A stretch of 27,574 bases of DNA. Origin: Amoebophrya sp. AT5.2 (taxonomy: Eukaryota > Sar > Dinophyceae > Syndiniales > Amoebophryaceae). The notes under the pieces were generated by a model. The model was not told the DNA's origin. It saw only the letters and a list, made by a program, of their open reading frames with translations, and did no database searches. Shown one piece after another: positions 11,001 to 19,879 of the stretch. Position numbers and translations under genes: made by a program. Within the stretch, counting starts at the first letter, position 1; each line of letters begins with the position of its first letter. Location: positions 1 through 27,574 of the forward strand of contig RXOD01004152.1 in the NCBI GenBank assembly GCA_005223375.1, read 5' to 3'.

Positions 11001-12160
11001 AAAACGGGCGGAAGGCGTACCAACTATTGCTCGCGTACGTGTACATTGTCCTGGCCGAATCGCTGACGGGGGGGAGTGCTTCTGGTTTTATGGTGAAGTC
11101 CGGCAAAGCTCATGTTCCCATTTCGACGATGGATCTCGTCGAGAGGAAGGGAACCCCACCAAAAGAAGCACTGGAAAAAATGCGCGACCTCATCAAAAAC
11201 TACAAGCCAGAAACGCGAAGTGTTTTCACGACCAGTGGCCGCCAGGGGAAATCTGAGAAATCTCAGAACATCGCATCACAATCACTCGCACTCACTGAAG
11301 AGGACTCGCAGGCGGGCAGGTCGGCAGAGAACAAACGCATGCCGTCCCTCGAAGAAGCCGTACGGTTCGCTGCCGACGAGCTCATTCAGGTCACAGTTCC
11401 CGACCCTGTGCACTCTGCGAGAGTAAGCATTCCGATGCACGCGACACGAAACGGCTTCTGGAACACGGATTTTTCTTATAACACAACGGATAACAGCACG
11501 GGCCATGTTGTAAGAAGCCACGTCACCTTCAGAAATCTGGAACAGATGACGAAAGAATCAGTGGCAAGGGTTGAGAAAAGAGGGTTGAGAACATCTTTAG
11601 GATCATCAAGGTCTCTACTCGAAGATCCCAGGTGCAGGACTAGTTTGCTGCAGCCTGCGGGTGCGGGCGGTGATGAGGAGGTGAAAGCGCTGAAAAGTCG
11701 GTTTGAAACCGCAGAAAAACAATTAGAAAGGGAGTTTGCGAAGAGGATCGATGTCGACAAAACGTTGGAAGAGTTAACGGCTGTTTTGGAGACGATACGG
11801 GTCGTGATTCGGGAATACGCTAGCTTTCTTGCAGCCCATACGGATGACGACGCGATCCCTAGCTTGTTCGAAGACGAAGATGAACCCGAGCCCGAGCGCG
11901 GGCATCCAAGAACGCCGAATAAAGGAAAGCGAAAGGAAGCGGCGCAAACAAGTAGAAGGGAAAGAGAAGCCGTGTGGCTTCTGTTGGAATACTTGGCAGC
12001 GGAGGGAAAAGCGAACACGCAGGCGATGCAGGCCGTACGCGTCGGCCTCGAAGCAGGGCGGAAAATGACATTTCTGTCTGTGCCCGTTGCTGCGGCGGCG
12101 GGGGCCGCGGGTGTGCTGTGGTGTGTCGGCACGCAGGTCGCCGGCTGTCACTACCCTTGA
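8036..12160 (+). CDS. Trf4/Cid1-type non-canonical poly(A)/terminal nucleotidyltransferase, membrane-anchored or secreted variant
   Basis: This is one uninterrupted frame of 1374 residues; the ATG at 8036 (acaATGG) is the first in frame. The Pol-beta-type nucleotidyltransferase signature is complete: GS at 335-336, then SDVDLAV with Asp359 and Asp361, and a third acidic residue in KVDLVF (Asp475). The substrate-binding helix GGVSGFLLAVLVLHFL starts at 531. A nucleotide-recognition-like segment at about 704-735 keeps D..N.LG, SSG and V..LF..L. In this family these parts bind NTP and Mg2+ and add nucleotides to RNA 3' ends. Unusual features are a 14-residue insert between GSFYTKLGF and SDVD, a spacer of about 150 residues before the recognition segment, and long charged, coiled-coil C-terminal regions. 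There is also a hydrophobic N-terminal stretch (about residues 11-24) and a hydrophobic C-terminal segment (about 1344-1370) suggesting signal peptide and tail anchor. RNA substrate and compartment are unknown. The gene is intronless, unlike several neighbours. Confidence 0.85.
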   Translation: METKHLTLRNMCTTWCSMMLLMVSGSNGMLLTPPRTPDPGTGSSLAPPLSTAGAVLSSRPTENPLQFLQEQLLATRAGTMLANSASCAPSSSRGSVSSATGSSMPGFASRAIASLSGAQSESHSAVVNKEELEDASRDQLQLDRYLESYQTTMQLLGRDDLALDEALKAGVAEAEGEDPISGGFAAGDGLARGCVRPAASSGQEDDRASSAPERQAEEGEGEMEMDDGRPSPVLELKRLKEDVQNGCEVAQEKIEEGDVDVHMQEVKEHEDQQLSDTEQRAIAGKTTLEALAAVSAENASDSYKELFNDVVIAKDIVARLVEEWCGKECKIRPVGSFYTKLGFNVGRASRGESGSAGSDVDLAVVMETPDFLPERDAPAEIRSLMRHLTKRLPSREAGSEEVEGKLKHIHGELSKARPEPGFERAVVKHERERVRTLLRDYEWRVPAFTTSKRASWIASVFIERRTDGAEFLKVDLVFSSAGAVSSERVLKAYDALLGEKGSSALRQQAEEMLLVVKMLLQSNGLSGTAQGGVSGFLLAVLVLHFLRFNNGENDSALWFSAKGRHPLLEFLEYFGDLSRDDHAVFVRGVQPTEASCKAETSGGLLRKGTTTSSQKIARHTSGRLLGQWSLPASFQSVAAADRLAAVRRAFANAGRSGDMPMPVRAPAPPSTSAVSWSHSQQEASLGLVALHQQRCQSYFHVETDEANSLGFNGEPSSGVYKWTSVQNLFLKLAKLLRGGMTTAVLEMLGLNVEIAMAGAGPWKEEGQGCSQVKCARNKSSRRQRQLEFRRKVTTLMQEKGLLGRKAGYDYEDQLETAAVEAATEDFLDELEKRTYEESNKAAKKQEQRVVPSRTKHDQESSEKAADVVMGGHQDHSDSDVAAIQDAFGSMRITRPTEKHGRAAADRARQLSAELQERARAWADQVRASEKAKRAKHSWRAARRREAWQNYFNKLAQSRHMDKLKKLLGTLESGALPPLLRRICDGEKTENGRKAYQLLLAYVYIVLAESLTGGSASGFMVKSGKAHVPISTMDLVERKGTPPKEALEKMRDLIKNYKPETRSVFTTSGRQGKSEKSQNIASQSLALTEEDSQAGRSAENKRMPSLEEAVRFAADELIQVTVPDPVHSARVSIPMHATRNGFWNTDFSYNTTDNSTGHVVRSHVTFRNLEQMTKESVARVEKRGLRTSLGSSRSLLEDPRCRTSLLQPAGAGGDEEVKALKSRFETAEKQLEREFAKRIDVDKTLEELTAVLETIRVVIREYASFLAAHTDDDAIPSLFEDEDEPEPERGHPRTPNKGKRKEAAQTSRREREAVWLLLEYLAAEGKANTQAMQAVRVGLEAGRKMTFLSVPVAAAAGAAGVLWCVGTQVAGCHYP
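9880..9906. repeat. Perfect 10-bp hairpin inside the nucleotidyltransferase gene
   Basis: Arms aatcgcccgg and ccgggcgatt pair perfectly around a 7-nt loop (9890-9896). It lies in coding sequence, in the spacer between the catalytic and nucleotide-recognition parts. Confidence 0.85.
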
Positions 12161-13689
12161 GGCTGCTAATGCTATACGACATAGTGCTTTTTTCAACAGC
12201 TACACGATCGCCAATTAGATCGATATACTTCGCTATGGATCAATTAGAGCTACGGGGTACGTCTTGCGCTACCAGTGATCTTACAAAAATACATTCCCGG
12301 ACGATCTGACCTTCCACTAGAAGAACTTGTTCTACCGACAATTGCGATACGATCCCCATTTTGCAGCGGACAACCGACTGAGACTGTCCCGCCTTGTGAA
12401 CAGCACTTACGAAGAGGACCAGGAAGAAGCATCAGTTCACTCATTAATTGCTAGACCTCTCCATAGCGGCAGGGGCAGTGGCAGTGCACTAGCACTCTAG
12501 TGCACTGACCTGCGCACGTCTCTCCCTTCCCGTTGTGCCCTCTCTTCTCTTCGATGTGGAAGCCCCACACTCCCCATGCAACGACACAGCTCCAGCTGGG
12601 TGGTCAGCAATGATTCGACGCCCTTCTATCATTTTGACGCGCTGCGTTTAGTTTGTGAGAGCTCGCAAAGGGCAATGCAGAACTACGTAGAACTGGGTCG
12701 CGGCCAGCGAAATCGGTGCCGAGCGATAGAGTCATGGGACTTATGACATATCTTAAGCGCAGTACTCTGCATTTGGCCATTAGCGCATGCCTGCTGCAAT
12801 CCGGCGGAACTCCTCCCAAGAGGGGAGGGAGGGAATGGATAAACGGAGACGGACGGTAGAGGTGTGCGACGTCGCTCCGCCTGTGCATGCGAGAGATCCG
12901 GAGAGAGATCGTGGGGGGCTCGGCTAGTTCTTACTGTCATCTTGCTGGGCCTGTCGGTGCATTTCGCGGATTCCCGCTCACTAGTTCGGCCCTTCCGGCT
13001 GTTTCTTCTTCTTCTTCAGTCAAACGCTAGGGGGAAGAGAGATTCTTTTTGTGTCATGGCCGCTTCCCCATGGACGTGCGCGTGCCGACCCTGCCGGTAG
13101 ATGCACCAGAACATGATGATCTTAGTCCCGTTTGCGTTTCTAAAGTATAGAAAATTGCAAATATATGTTGTAATTGTGGTTCAAGTAGGCAAAACACTAT
13201 TTCATCTCTTAAACCTAAAGGCTACGACGCTTGCGGTCCTTCTCCTTGCCAAGGCGAGCGATTGTACAGGGAAGAAGCGAAGGTCATTTCCCGTGCCTGT
13301 ACTCGAGGGCTCATGTAGTTGGCTCGGGTTTGGAACAGGAATCATTTGATGACGAGCATCGAAGAAAAGGGATCAGAAGTAGTCGCGTTTAACTACTCCC
13401 GTGATCATCGGATTCGGTCTAAATTGATTCTGTGAAGAACAATGATCCGGTCGTAGCATTTTGAAGATCTTCAATGAATCTGCCGCTAAAGCATACTTTC
13501 TTACTTTTTTCAAACCTCGAACTCAAAGTCGAACCGAAACCGCAGGCCTTCATTGAAATTGATTGTGCGAGCATCGGTTTTTGTCTTTGCCGAAGAGAAC
13601 AACCACCTCGACCTCCGGTGCTCGTTGATCCTTCATTAAATTGAACACTAGCATTGCACCACAAAAATAATTAATATAGCCATCGGACG
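12161..13689 (+). other. Intergenic spacer
   Basis: This 1.5-kb stretch separates two intronless genes. Open frames on both strands are short, start from non-ATG codons or have erratic composition. It contains the perfect hairpin at 12482-12507. The last 60 nt before the ATG at 13690 are AT-rich. No RNA gene was recognised. Confidence 0.5.
12482..12507. repeat. Perfect 11-bp hairpin
   Basis: Arms cagtgcactag and ctagtgcactg are exact reverse complements with a 4-nt loop (12493-12496). It lies about 320 nt downstream of the nucleotidyltransferase stop codon. Possible roles are an RNA 3'-end structure or a protein-binding palindrome; neither is shown by sequence alone. Confidence 0.9.
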
Positions 13690-15156
13690 ATGAAGATGAA
13701 GCTCCTGCTTTCTACTCCGTGGGCTTTTTTTCTGCTGCATGGCTTCGCGGTTTTCTCGATGGAAGCTTCTGCTTCTTCAGCTTCCTCTCGTCTGCATGTA
13801 GCGAGCGCCAGAGGAACGCAGCCACCGGCGCGCAAGCGTTCGCTCAGTTTTCTTGATCCAGCCTCCCGTTCGCCGCCGCTGGAGCTGCCGGCGAATGGGC
13901 TCTATGCGAGCCCAGCGTTTCTCCGCGCCCGTCAACCTCCTTCGAAGAAAGCCAGACACAGACAGGAAGTTCCGCCAGCTCCATTATATGTCCTCGTCAT
14001 CAATGATGACGAGGACGGGGACGGGCCACTGGCTTCTCAAAGGGAAAAGCGCGAGCGCGAAGAATCGGGAGGAAAGCCGTCTTCAGGACCAGGAGCGAGG
14101 AATACTAGGCCGCGGCTGATCCTGAGAGAAGACCAAGCTTGGTCAGCGTCAGAGCACCAAAGCCAGGGACAGCTGCTCGAGAGGCAAAGGGACCTCGTGG
14201 CCTTCTCACAGGAGGTTGTCAACACGTACAACCGAACCAAGGGCGTGGACAGCTTCCTGATTCCCGTGGCCGACAAGGTCGCGGAAATCACGGCAGCGGC
14301 GCGGCCGCATCTCGCGAGGTTTCGGCAGTTGGGAATGATCGCGGACGAGGCTGTTCAGCTCGACTTCGGCGAGGACGCGCGTCAACGAAACCCGGGGCTG
14401 GACGGCTGGGTGAAGAAAAATGCTTCCGCGATGCAGGAGCTGCAGCAGGCCCTGGAGAAGCTGACTTTCAGTTCCCGGTCGAAGAGCAGCCTCCAGAGGA
14501 GCCTGGAAGCGTTCGTCGAAAAAAGTCGGGCGACCAGCACGTCAGGCTTCGGGGACGCGGTGGCGAACGGTGTGCTTGCTCAGATCGGCGGAGAGCGGGG
14601 GCGCGAGGCTTTCGTGCGTGGCTTTTCCCGGCCGGGAATGGAACGGGAGCTGCTGGCCAAGATGACCGGGGAGGAGGCGGCTGACGCGCTCGGCCCCCTT
14701 TCTCTCAAGGAGCAGGACGGCGCCGCGGCCCATCTGGGGGAGAGGCCAAGCAAGAGGCAGCGGCGCGGCCGCCCGCTCGTGATGGGGGTGGAGGTTTCGC
14801 TCCTGCCGAACGAATATCTGGAGCGCGAGCTGGCCGAGGAAGAGAAAGTAGAAGCTCGAGGTGTTCAGGAGTACCCTCAGGGCCATCTTCGGATGGAGGA
14901 GGAACGAAGGAAAAAGCTCCGGGAAATAATGGCTGCGGGGGGGGTTGTACAGGATTTCCGCGTGCAGTGGCCGCTGGTGCCCGGCAGCCAGGACTTCTTG
15001 TGCCGCCTGCGGTTTTTCAAGCTGTTGCCCGAGGCAAATACGAAGGACCCGGTGCGCCTGCACCGGTTGGACATCGTCGGTCCGGAGAGCGAGGGCCGGA
15101 AGAAGCTGCTCAGCATCGAGATCGTACCGCAGGGAGCATGGCCGTGGGCTGATTGA
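13690..15156 (+). CDS. Secreted protein with basic NLS-like clusters, unknown family
   Basis: A single exon encodes 488 residues from the ATG at 13690. The N-terminus is a textbook signal peptide: basic MKMK, a hydrophobic core (LLLSTPWAFFLLHGFAVF), then small residues with likely cleavage near residue 26. The following 120 residues are Ser/Pro/Arg-rich and include KKARHR at 86-91 and an acidic patch (NDDEDGDG). A mostly helical middle (about 155-330) precedes a second basic cluster, KRQRR at 355-359, then an acidic/basic helix and a C-terminal part that looks beta-rich and ends GAWPWAD. I recognise no enzymatic motif. Basic NLS-like clusters in a signal-peptide protein could mean export to another compartment or cell, or simply nucleic-acid binding in the endomembrane system; this is inference. 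It is intronless, like the flanking signal-bearing genes at 8036 and 21006. Confidence 0.8.
   Translation: MKMKLLLSTPWAFFLLHGFAVFSMEASASSASSRLHVASARGTQPPARKRSLSFLDPASRSPPLELPANGLYASPAFLRARQPPSKKARHRQEVPPAPLYVLVINDDEDGDGPLASQREKREREESGGKPSSGPGARNTRPRLILREDQAWSASEHQSQGQLLERQRDLVAFSQEVVNTYNRTKGVDSFLIPVADKVAEITAAARPHLARFRQLGMIADEAVQLDFGEDARQRNPGLDGWVKKNASAMQELQQALEKLTFSSRSKSSLQRSLEAFVEKSRATSTSGFGDAVANGVLAQIGGERGREAFVRGFSRPGMERELLAKMTGEEAADALGPLSLKEQDGAAAHLGERPSKRQRRGRPLVMGVEVSLLPNEYLERELAEEEKVEARGVQEYPQGHLRMEEERRKKLREIMAAGGVVQDFRVQWPLVPGSQDFLCRLRFFKLLPEANTKDPVRLHRLDIVGPESEGRKKLLSIEIVPQGAWPWAD
13990..14016. repeat. Perfect 12-bp palindromic hairpin in coding sequence
   Basis: Arms gtcctcgtcatc (13990-14001) and gatgacgaggac (14005-14016) pair perfectly around a 3-nt loop. 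It sits in the codons for the acidic patch of the secreted protein. Repetitive Asp/Glu codons may partly explain it. Confidence 0.9.
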
Positions 15157-16124
15157 TTCATACGAATTCGCATTGGGCTTTTCAAAAGGGGGGGGACTGG
15201 AGTTTCGCGGTAATTCGGAAGTCTATTTTTTTATACAAAATCTTTAGGCAGTTGCATTTGCATACATGGACGCAAACGCAAACCCCAGCACGGACCTCGA
15301 CGCCAGATACGACAACGGCGAGCCAGCGGAACTCACTTAAACACTGACTTGTTATCCGTATTCCGGCGAGGGACTTTTCCTCGGCAAGCTTGATGTTACG
15401 TTCCGGATTGATTCCTCGGCGAAAATCGAGTTATATTTTGGTGGAGCAAGTCGTATTTATATTTTGGTGGAACAACGCGAGGCTACTTTCTTAGTGTGTG
15501 GCCGATCGATGTGCTGCCGGCTCTATTTCGGCCGCGTCGCATGTGAGAAATCTACCGACCTAGGAAAGTCGAGGTTCTGTTCGATTATCGCATACTCTGT
15601 GCAGATTGAGCGCGAGACAGATGCTCCTACGAACCAGCAGCAGTCGTCGACAGCCGATGAGCGCAAGGCGATACAAATAGAATCCGAGAGCGAAACCGAA
15701 ACCGAGAGCGCAAATGAAACGCGGTGGATATCGATGAACTCTCGACTCGAACACTCATCGCACCGACAAAACCAAAAGTGTGCATCAGATCGCAAAGCGC
15801 CGGAAAACGAAAACGGCTTCCACCTTCACCGTCATGCATGATCGGCGCGAAAAACCATTTTACGATTTCAATCGATCGCCTCATCTACATTTACTACTTC
15901 CAAAACATCGCTTCTAGCGCGCGGAACTAAATGCACTACAACTACCTTCCTATCTTATCATCTAGGTTCATCTACTTCATCGGCATCGCTGTCGTTCTAG
16001 CTCTGCGTCTACCTGAAGCACAATAAGAGTAGTCCCCTAGCTTATCCTTATCTCTCTTTCCCCCCCGAAATACAGTAGATTGGGTAGATTTATTATCGTA
16101 GCGATTTTATCGTGATCGATTTCG
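15157..16124 (+). other. Intergenic spacer with a short direct repeat
   Basis: No gene is supported. A 19-nt direct repeat with one mismatch (ttatattttggtgga[g/a]caa) occurs at 15431-15449 and 15457-15475. A 125-residue frame at 15464-15841 lacks a convincing start or domain. The region just upstream of 16125 is AT-rich with several stops, so the next gene's ATG is well isolated. Confidence 0.5.
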
Positions 16125-19100
16125 ATGCCGACGACTCCCACCAGCTTCGCAACGATGAAAGACGTGAGCCTTCCGTCGGCCGAGGATGAGCGGGCGCGCG
16201 AGTCGCTTCCGGACCCCGCGCTGGAGAAGTGGTTCAAAGAGAAGAAACAGACGTACCAAACCGGCTACGAGAAACTTCTCAAGGCCGCCGACGACGAGCT
16301 GAAAGAACTGCAGCTCAAGGGAATGAGTACGAAGTGCTTTTTTCCGTACAACCTTGATACAGCCTCCACCTCCTTCCATCCTAGAACATATAGTAGCAAA
16401 AGGAAATAAAGCGACTGGTACTATGCTCGCTGTCAACATCGGTATGGCTGAATGAGCAAGTTTCATAAACAACTGTCGGAAAGGTCCGGTCGAGGGCGGT
16501 TTGAGCGAGGGCGTGGACACGCCGCGGAAGACGGCTCTGCGGTTGATGCAGTCCGCGGACACAGGCGAGGGGAGCATCTTCGCGGGCCTGCCGGCGCCGG
16601 ACCCGCCGCGGCACCGGGGCGTCCTGGTGCAGGACGAGGAGGATCGGTTCACCACGAAGAGCCGGGGCGGCGCCGGTCTCAGCGTGGAGTACATACAGTG
16701 CTACAAAGGCACGCAGCGCGTGCAGTGCGCCGGCGGCGCGGACTCGCTGGCGGGGGGAGGAAGGAAAGTCTGCGCGGCGGGAGTTGGAGGTACCACTGGT
16801 AGATGGTATCTAGAGCACTACAGCGGGATAGGGATTGGCAATGCTAAAGCTAATGGCTATTGGACACATACGTTCACAGGAAACAAGGGTCGATTGAGAG
16901 ACAGAGATGAGATGAATGGTATTGATTCGCACACCGATGCAGAGACCGCCGTCGCGGTCGCAAGCGTTGCGGCAGAGGTGGGCACATCACCTTCAGCAGT
17001 CCTGGCTGATGCAGGGGACGACAGTGCGGAAGGCGGGGCAGAGAAGTCTCCGCGAAGTAGAGCCTCCGAGAAGTCTCCGAGAAGTGTAAGAGGCGAGGAA
17101 ATCTCGGAGCAGGGGGTGCAGCAGGGGGTTGTCGTCGGACTAGAGGACGATGCAGCTGCACAAGCAACCGCGCCCTCGGAGACGGAGGGAGTCCCGGCGT
17201 CGCGCAGCCCGCCGCGGGTGGGAAAAGCGGCCGCGGGGGAAAACAATGCGGGGACGACGGGGGAAACCGCCGCGGTGAACAGCCCAGACACGTCGCGGCT
17301 GAATTCCTCATCCGGGGAGATGGGCTGCCAATCCACGCCCCCGACGGGCAGCCCAGAGGCGGATGACGTCGGGGGAGCAGATGAACGGGACCGCCTCGTC
17401 GTCGCGGCCAAGGAAGGTGGAGAGAAGCCGCTGTCGCGGTCGCCCCTGAAAACCGAGGGCACTGCGGAACCGCGGCAGCAAGTGCTGCAAGAGTCCGAAC
17501 CTGCAGCGGATGCAGTCGTAGCCGCGAGTACTATAATTTCCGTCGATGAAGTTGTGCTAGATGACCGACACCGACCATCGACGGCAGCAACGAGCAGCGA
17601 CCGAAAGGAGGAGCCTGAAGCGCACCATGAAATAAATGTTTCCGGATCTTCTTCTGGACGAGATCGAAAACCCGAAGCTGCGGCTCAACATCGGATCGCG
17701 GAAAGATCGGCAGATTTGCCCGTGCAGGCCGCAGCACACGCTGCAGGTTCGCAGGTCGCAGCGCCGCAAACGCCGCAGGTTGCGGCCGGGGGCGAGAGCC
17801 TGCCCGGTCGCGACGGCCCGGAGGCTGCGCGGCATGTTGAGGGGCAAAGCGAAGGTGGATCGCTGTTGAAGGGATCCCCGGCGGACGAGCCCAGAGGAGA
17901 GATGAAGGAGCTGGCGACGACGAGTTCTTCGAAGACCACCGCCGGCAGTCCCGAGAGCAGCAGCGGGCTCGGCACCGACCACGAAAGCAGCGGGCAAGAC
18001 GACTGTCTGGAGAGCAGTAGCCCCGAGAAAGACATCAAGGAGAAGTCGGCAGGCTTGATGTCGAGCCCGGAGGCCGTTGCGTCCGCGGTGGCAGCGGAGT
18101 CGCGCGAAGGTTCGTCGGAGGGTTCTTTGGAACAGAAGTCGTCCGCAGAAGCCACCCGCGCGCACAAGCAAGCGGGTGCTGTTTCTGCGGCTGCAGCACC
18201 TCCGCCGCGAAAAGTGGTCGCCGTGCGGAAAATCGGCTTGGCCGCGAACGCGGCGAAGCCGGGATCCAGTCCTGGCGTTGCGACCGGAACCACGGGTACG
18301 GATGTCGTTTCGAGCTTTGATTGTTTTCTCTCCTGTACAAAATAATGGACAGATTCGTCTTCGTGCGCAATACATAGTTTTTATCTACTGCTCTCTGCCC
18401 TCTCGGACAGGTGGTGTGACCGCGCCGGTAGTGAAGCGGATTGGGCTCGCGGCGAAGGCCAAAGTAGCGGCGAAGGCGCCGCCCGCGGCCGCAGAGGGCG
18501 GACTCGGCCTCGGTGGGCCCGCTAGTCCCGGCCCGCGGACCTGCCAGACCGGGTGCTGCGGAGGACCTTCTTCCTGCGCGACGGGCTCCCAGATCGTCGC
18601 AGCAGATGCTTCTAAGCAGCCGACCAGCACCGCCGCATCAGCGTCAACGGCAAGCACATCGCAAGCACCCTTGAAGCCGTGCACGGGGTTGAAGCGGGTG
18701 CCCGGGTCGGGGCTGATCCCGCGCAGCTGCGGGCAGGCGGGCTGCCCGCACTGCGGAATCAGGGCGCCGGAAAAAAACATGCACTCCGCGTGCGAGCACG
18801 AGGGCAACGGCGCGGTGATTCTCCCCAAGGACGAGGATGAGATCACGCTCGACCAGCTGCCGGAAGCGCTGGAACGAAAGCCCTTCGACCAGGAAAACGG
18901 ACTCAAGTACTTGTTCTTTATAGATACTGATAGTACTCATACATTTCGTTCCGTGTACGCTTTTATATGCCAAAGCTAATCAATCTCGCTCGGCTCGCGA
19001 TGATCGCAATGGCGAAGAAATATAAATCGTACAGGACGACGGTGACGAATCCGAAGTCGTTGTTCGATGAGAAACGGGAGATGCCGGCCTTCGACCCGAA

Positions 19101-19461
19101 GTACGCGGAGCAGTACATGCTGTACGCGCAGCAGTACGGCGCCTACTCCCAACAGTTCGCACTCTACGCGCAGTACTGCGCGCAGCAGGGGGCCGTGCAA
19201 GCCGCGAAGGCCGAATTCGAGCAGGCCAAGAAGAAGCAGCAGGAGCAGCTGAAGAAGATGCAGAAGAAGGCGGCGAAGAAGGGAAAGCCGATCCCGCCGG
19301 ATCCGTCACAGCCGAAGCCGATGATGATCACGCCCTACCGGCACAACTGGCTGCTGTCGGGCAACAGCGAGACGACGGGGGAAACCTCCTGGTGGGAGCA
19401 CCTGGCCAGGGAGGCCACGCGCTTGTTCGATCCGCGGAGCTGCAGCATCAACCCGTTCTGA
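16125..19461 (+). CDS. Five-exon protein with disordered Ser/Ala/Glu-rich middle, Cys-rich segment and Tyr/Gln coiled-coil tail
   Basis: Exons 16125-16326, 16484-16789, 16880-18295, 18411-18906 and 19035-19461 agree in phase (1,1,1,2) and give 948 residues. Exon 1 encodes a charged helix containing PALEKWFKEKKQTY. Exon 3 is a long disordered acidic/Ser/Ala region with an EKSPRS repeat (17041-17085, period 27 nt) suggestive of phosphosites. Exon 3 ends and exon 4 begins with related IGLAA motifs. Exon 4 carries CQTGCCGG and a C-x4-C-x2-C-x11-C knuckle (CGQAGCPHCG...). Exon 5 has repeated Y-A-x-Q-Y/F units (for example YAEQYMLYAQQYGAYSQQF), then a Lys/Gln coiled coil, a Pro-rich link and an ordered tail with NWLL, SWWEHL and a final SCSINPF. 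The second intron is 90 nt and stop-free, so its retention would give 978 residues. All four donors are GTAC. Function is unknown; a scaffold or RNA-associated role is speculation. Confidence 0.78.
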
Positions 19462-19879
19462 GTCAGATACTTAGTAATGGATGACGCGGGGCGGGAGCGA
19501 TCCGATTGAATTTTATTGCATGAAGACTTATTCGACCGAGGGACCGATAGCGATTCACTCGGACATCGACTTCCCATTCCGAAGTGTGAATGTCTGCACG
19601 GTCGTGGCAGGAGTATGCTGTGAATGTGAAATTCAATGCGAATACATCTCATCTGTAATTGTAGCAACGAGAATAGGTCTAGCTCTACGAGTATGGTGGG
19701 TCAGCCTCAGCGGGCAAAACTGTAAGCACCGAGCATCGGAAGATTCGGGAAGGGATGTTGTACAGGCGACGAGCTTCTTCACTATCAAATAGAATCGGAA
19801 AGAACGGAATCGGATTCCATCGAGAGCTTAGCTTTTCTGGTATTGCGTAAAATTTTATTAAACAAAAAGCTTCCGTCCC

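Noticed and set aside
11476..12132. 218-residue minus-strand frame under the nucleotidyltransferase
   Set aside because: Ser/Ala/Leu-rich shadow of a continuous + strand coding frame with a recognised domain.
12864..13349. Hydrophobic short frames (12864-13100 and 13101-13349)
   Set aside because: The first lacks an early ATG. The second is AT-derived Leu/Val/Ile without a splice partner or domain; both look like spacer sequence.
15464..15841. 125-residue frame with a Ser/Glu/Thr repeat
   Set aside because: Non-ATG start, and the repeat comes from a short gagcgaaacc-like DNA repetition. No splice signals support it.
17557..18375. 272-residue minus-strand frame opposite the long exon of the 16125 gene
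   Set aside because: Its composition is that of an antisense shadow, while the + strand frame agrees with splice phase at both ends.
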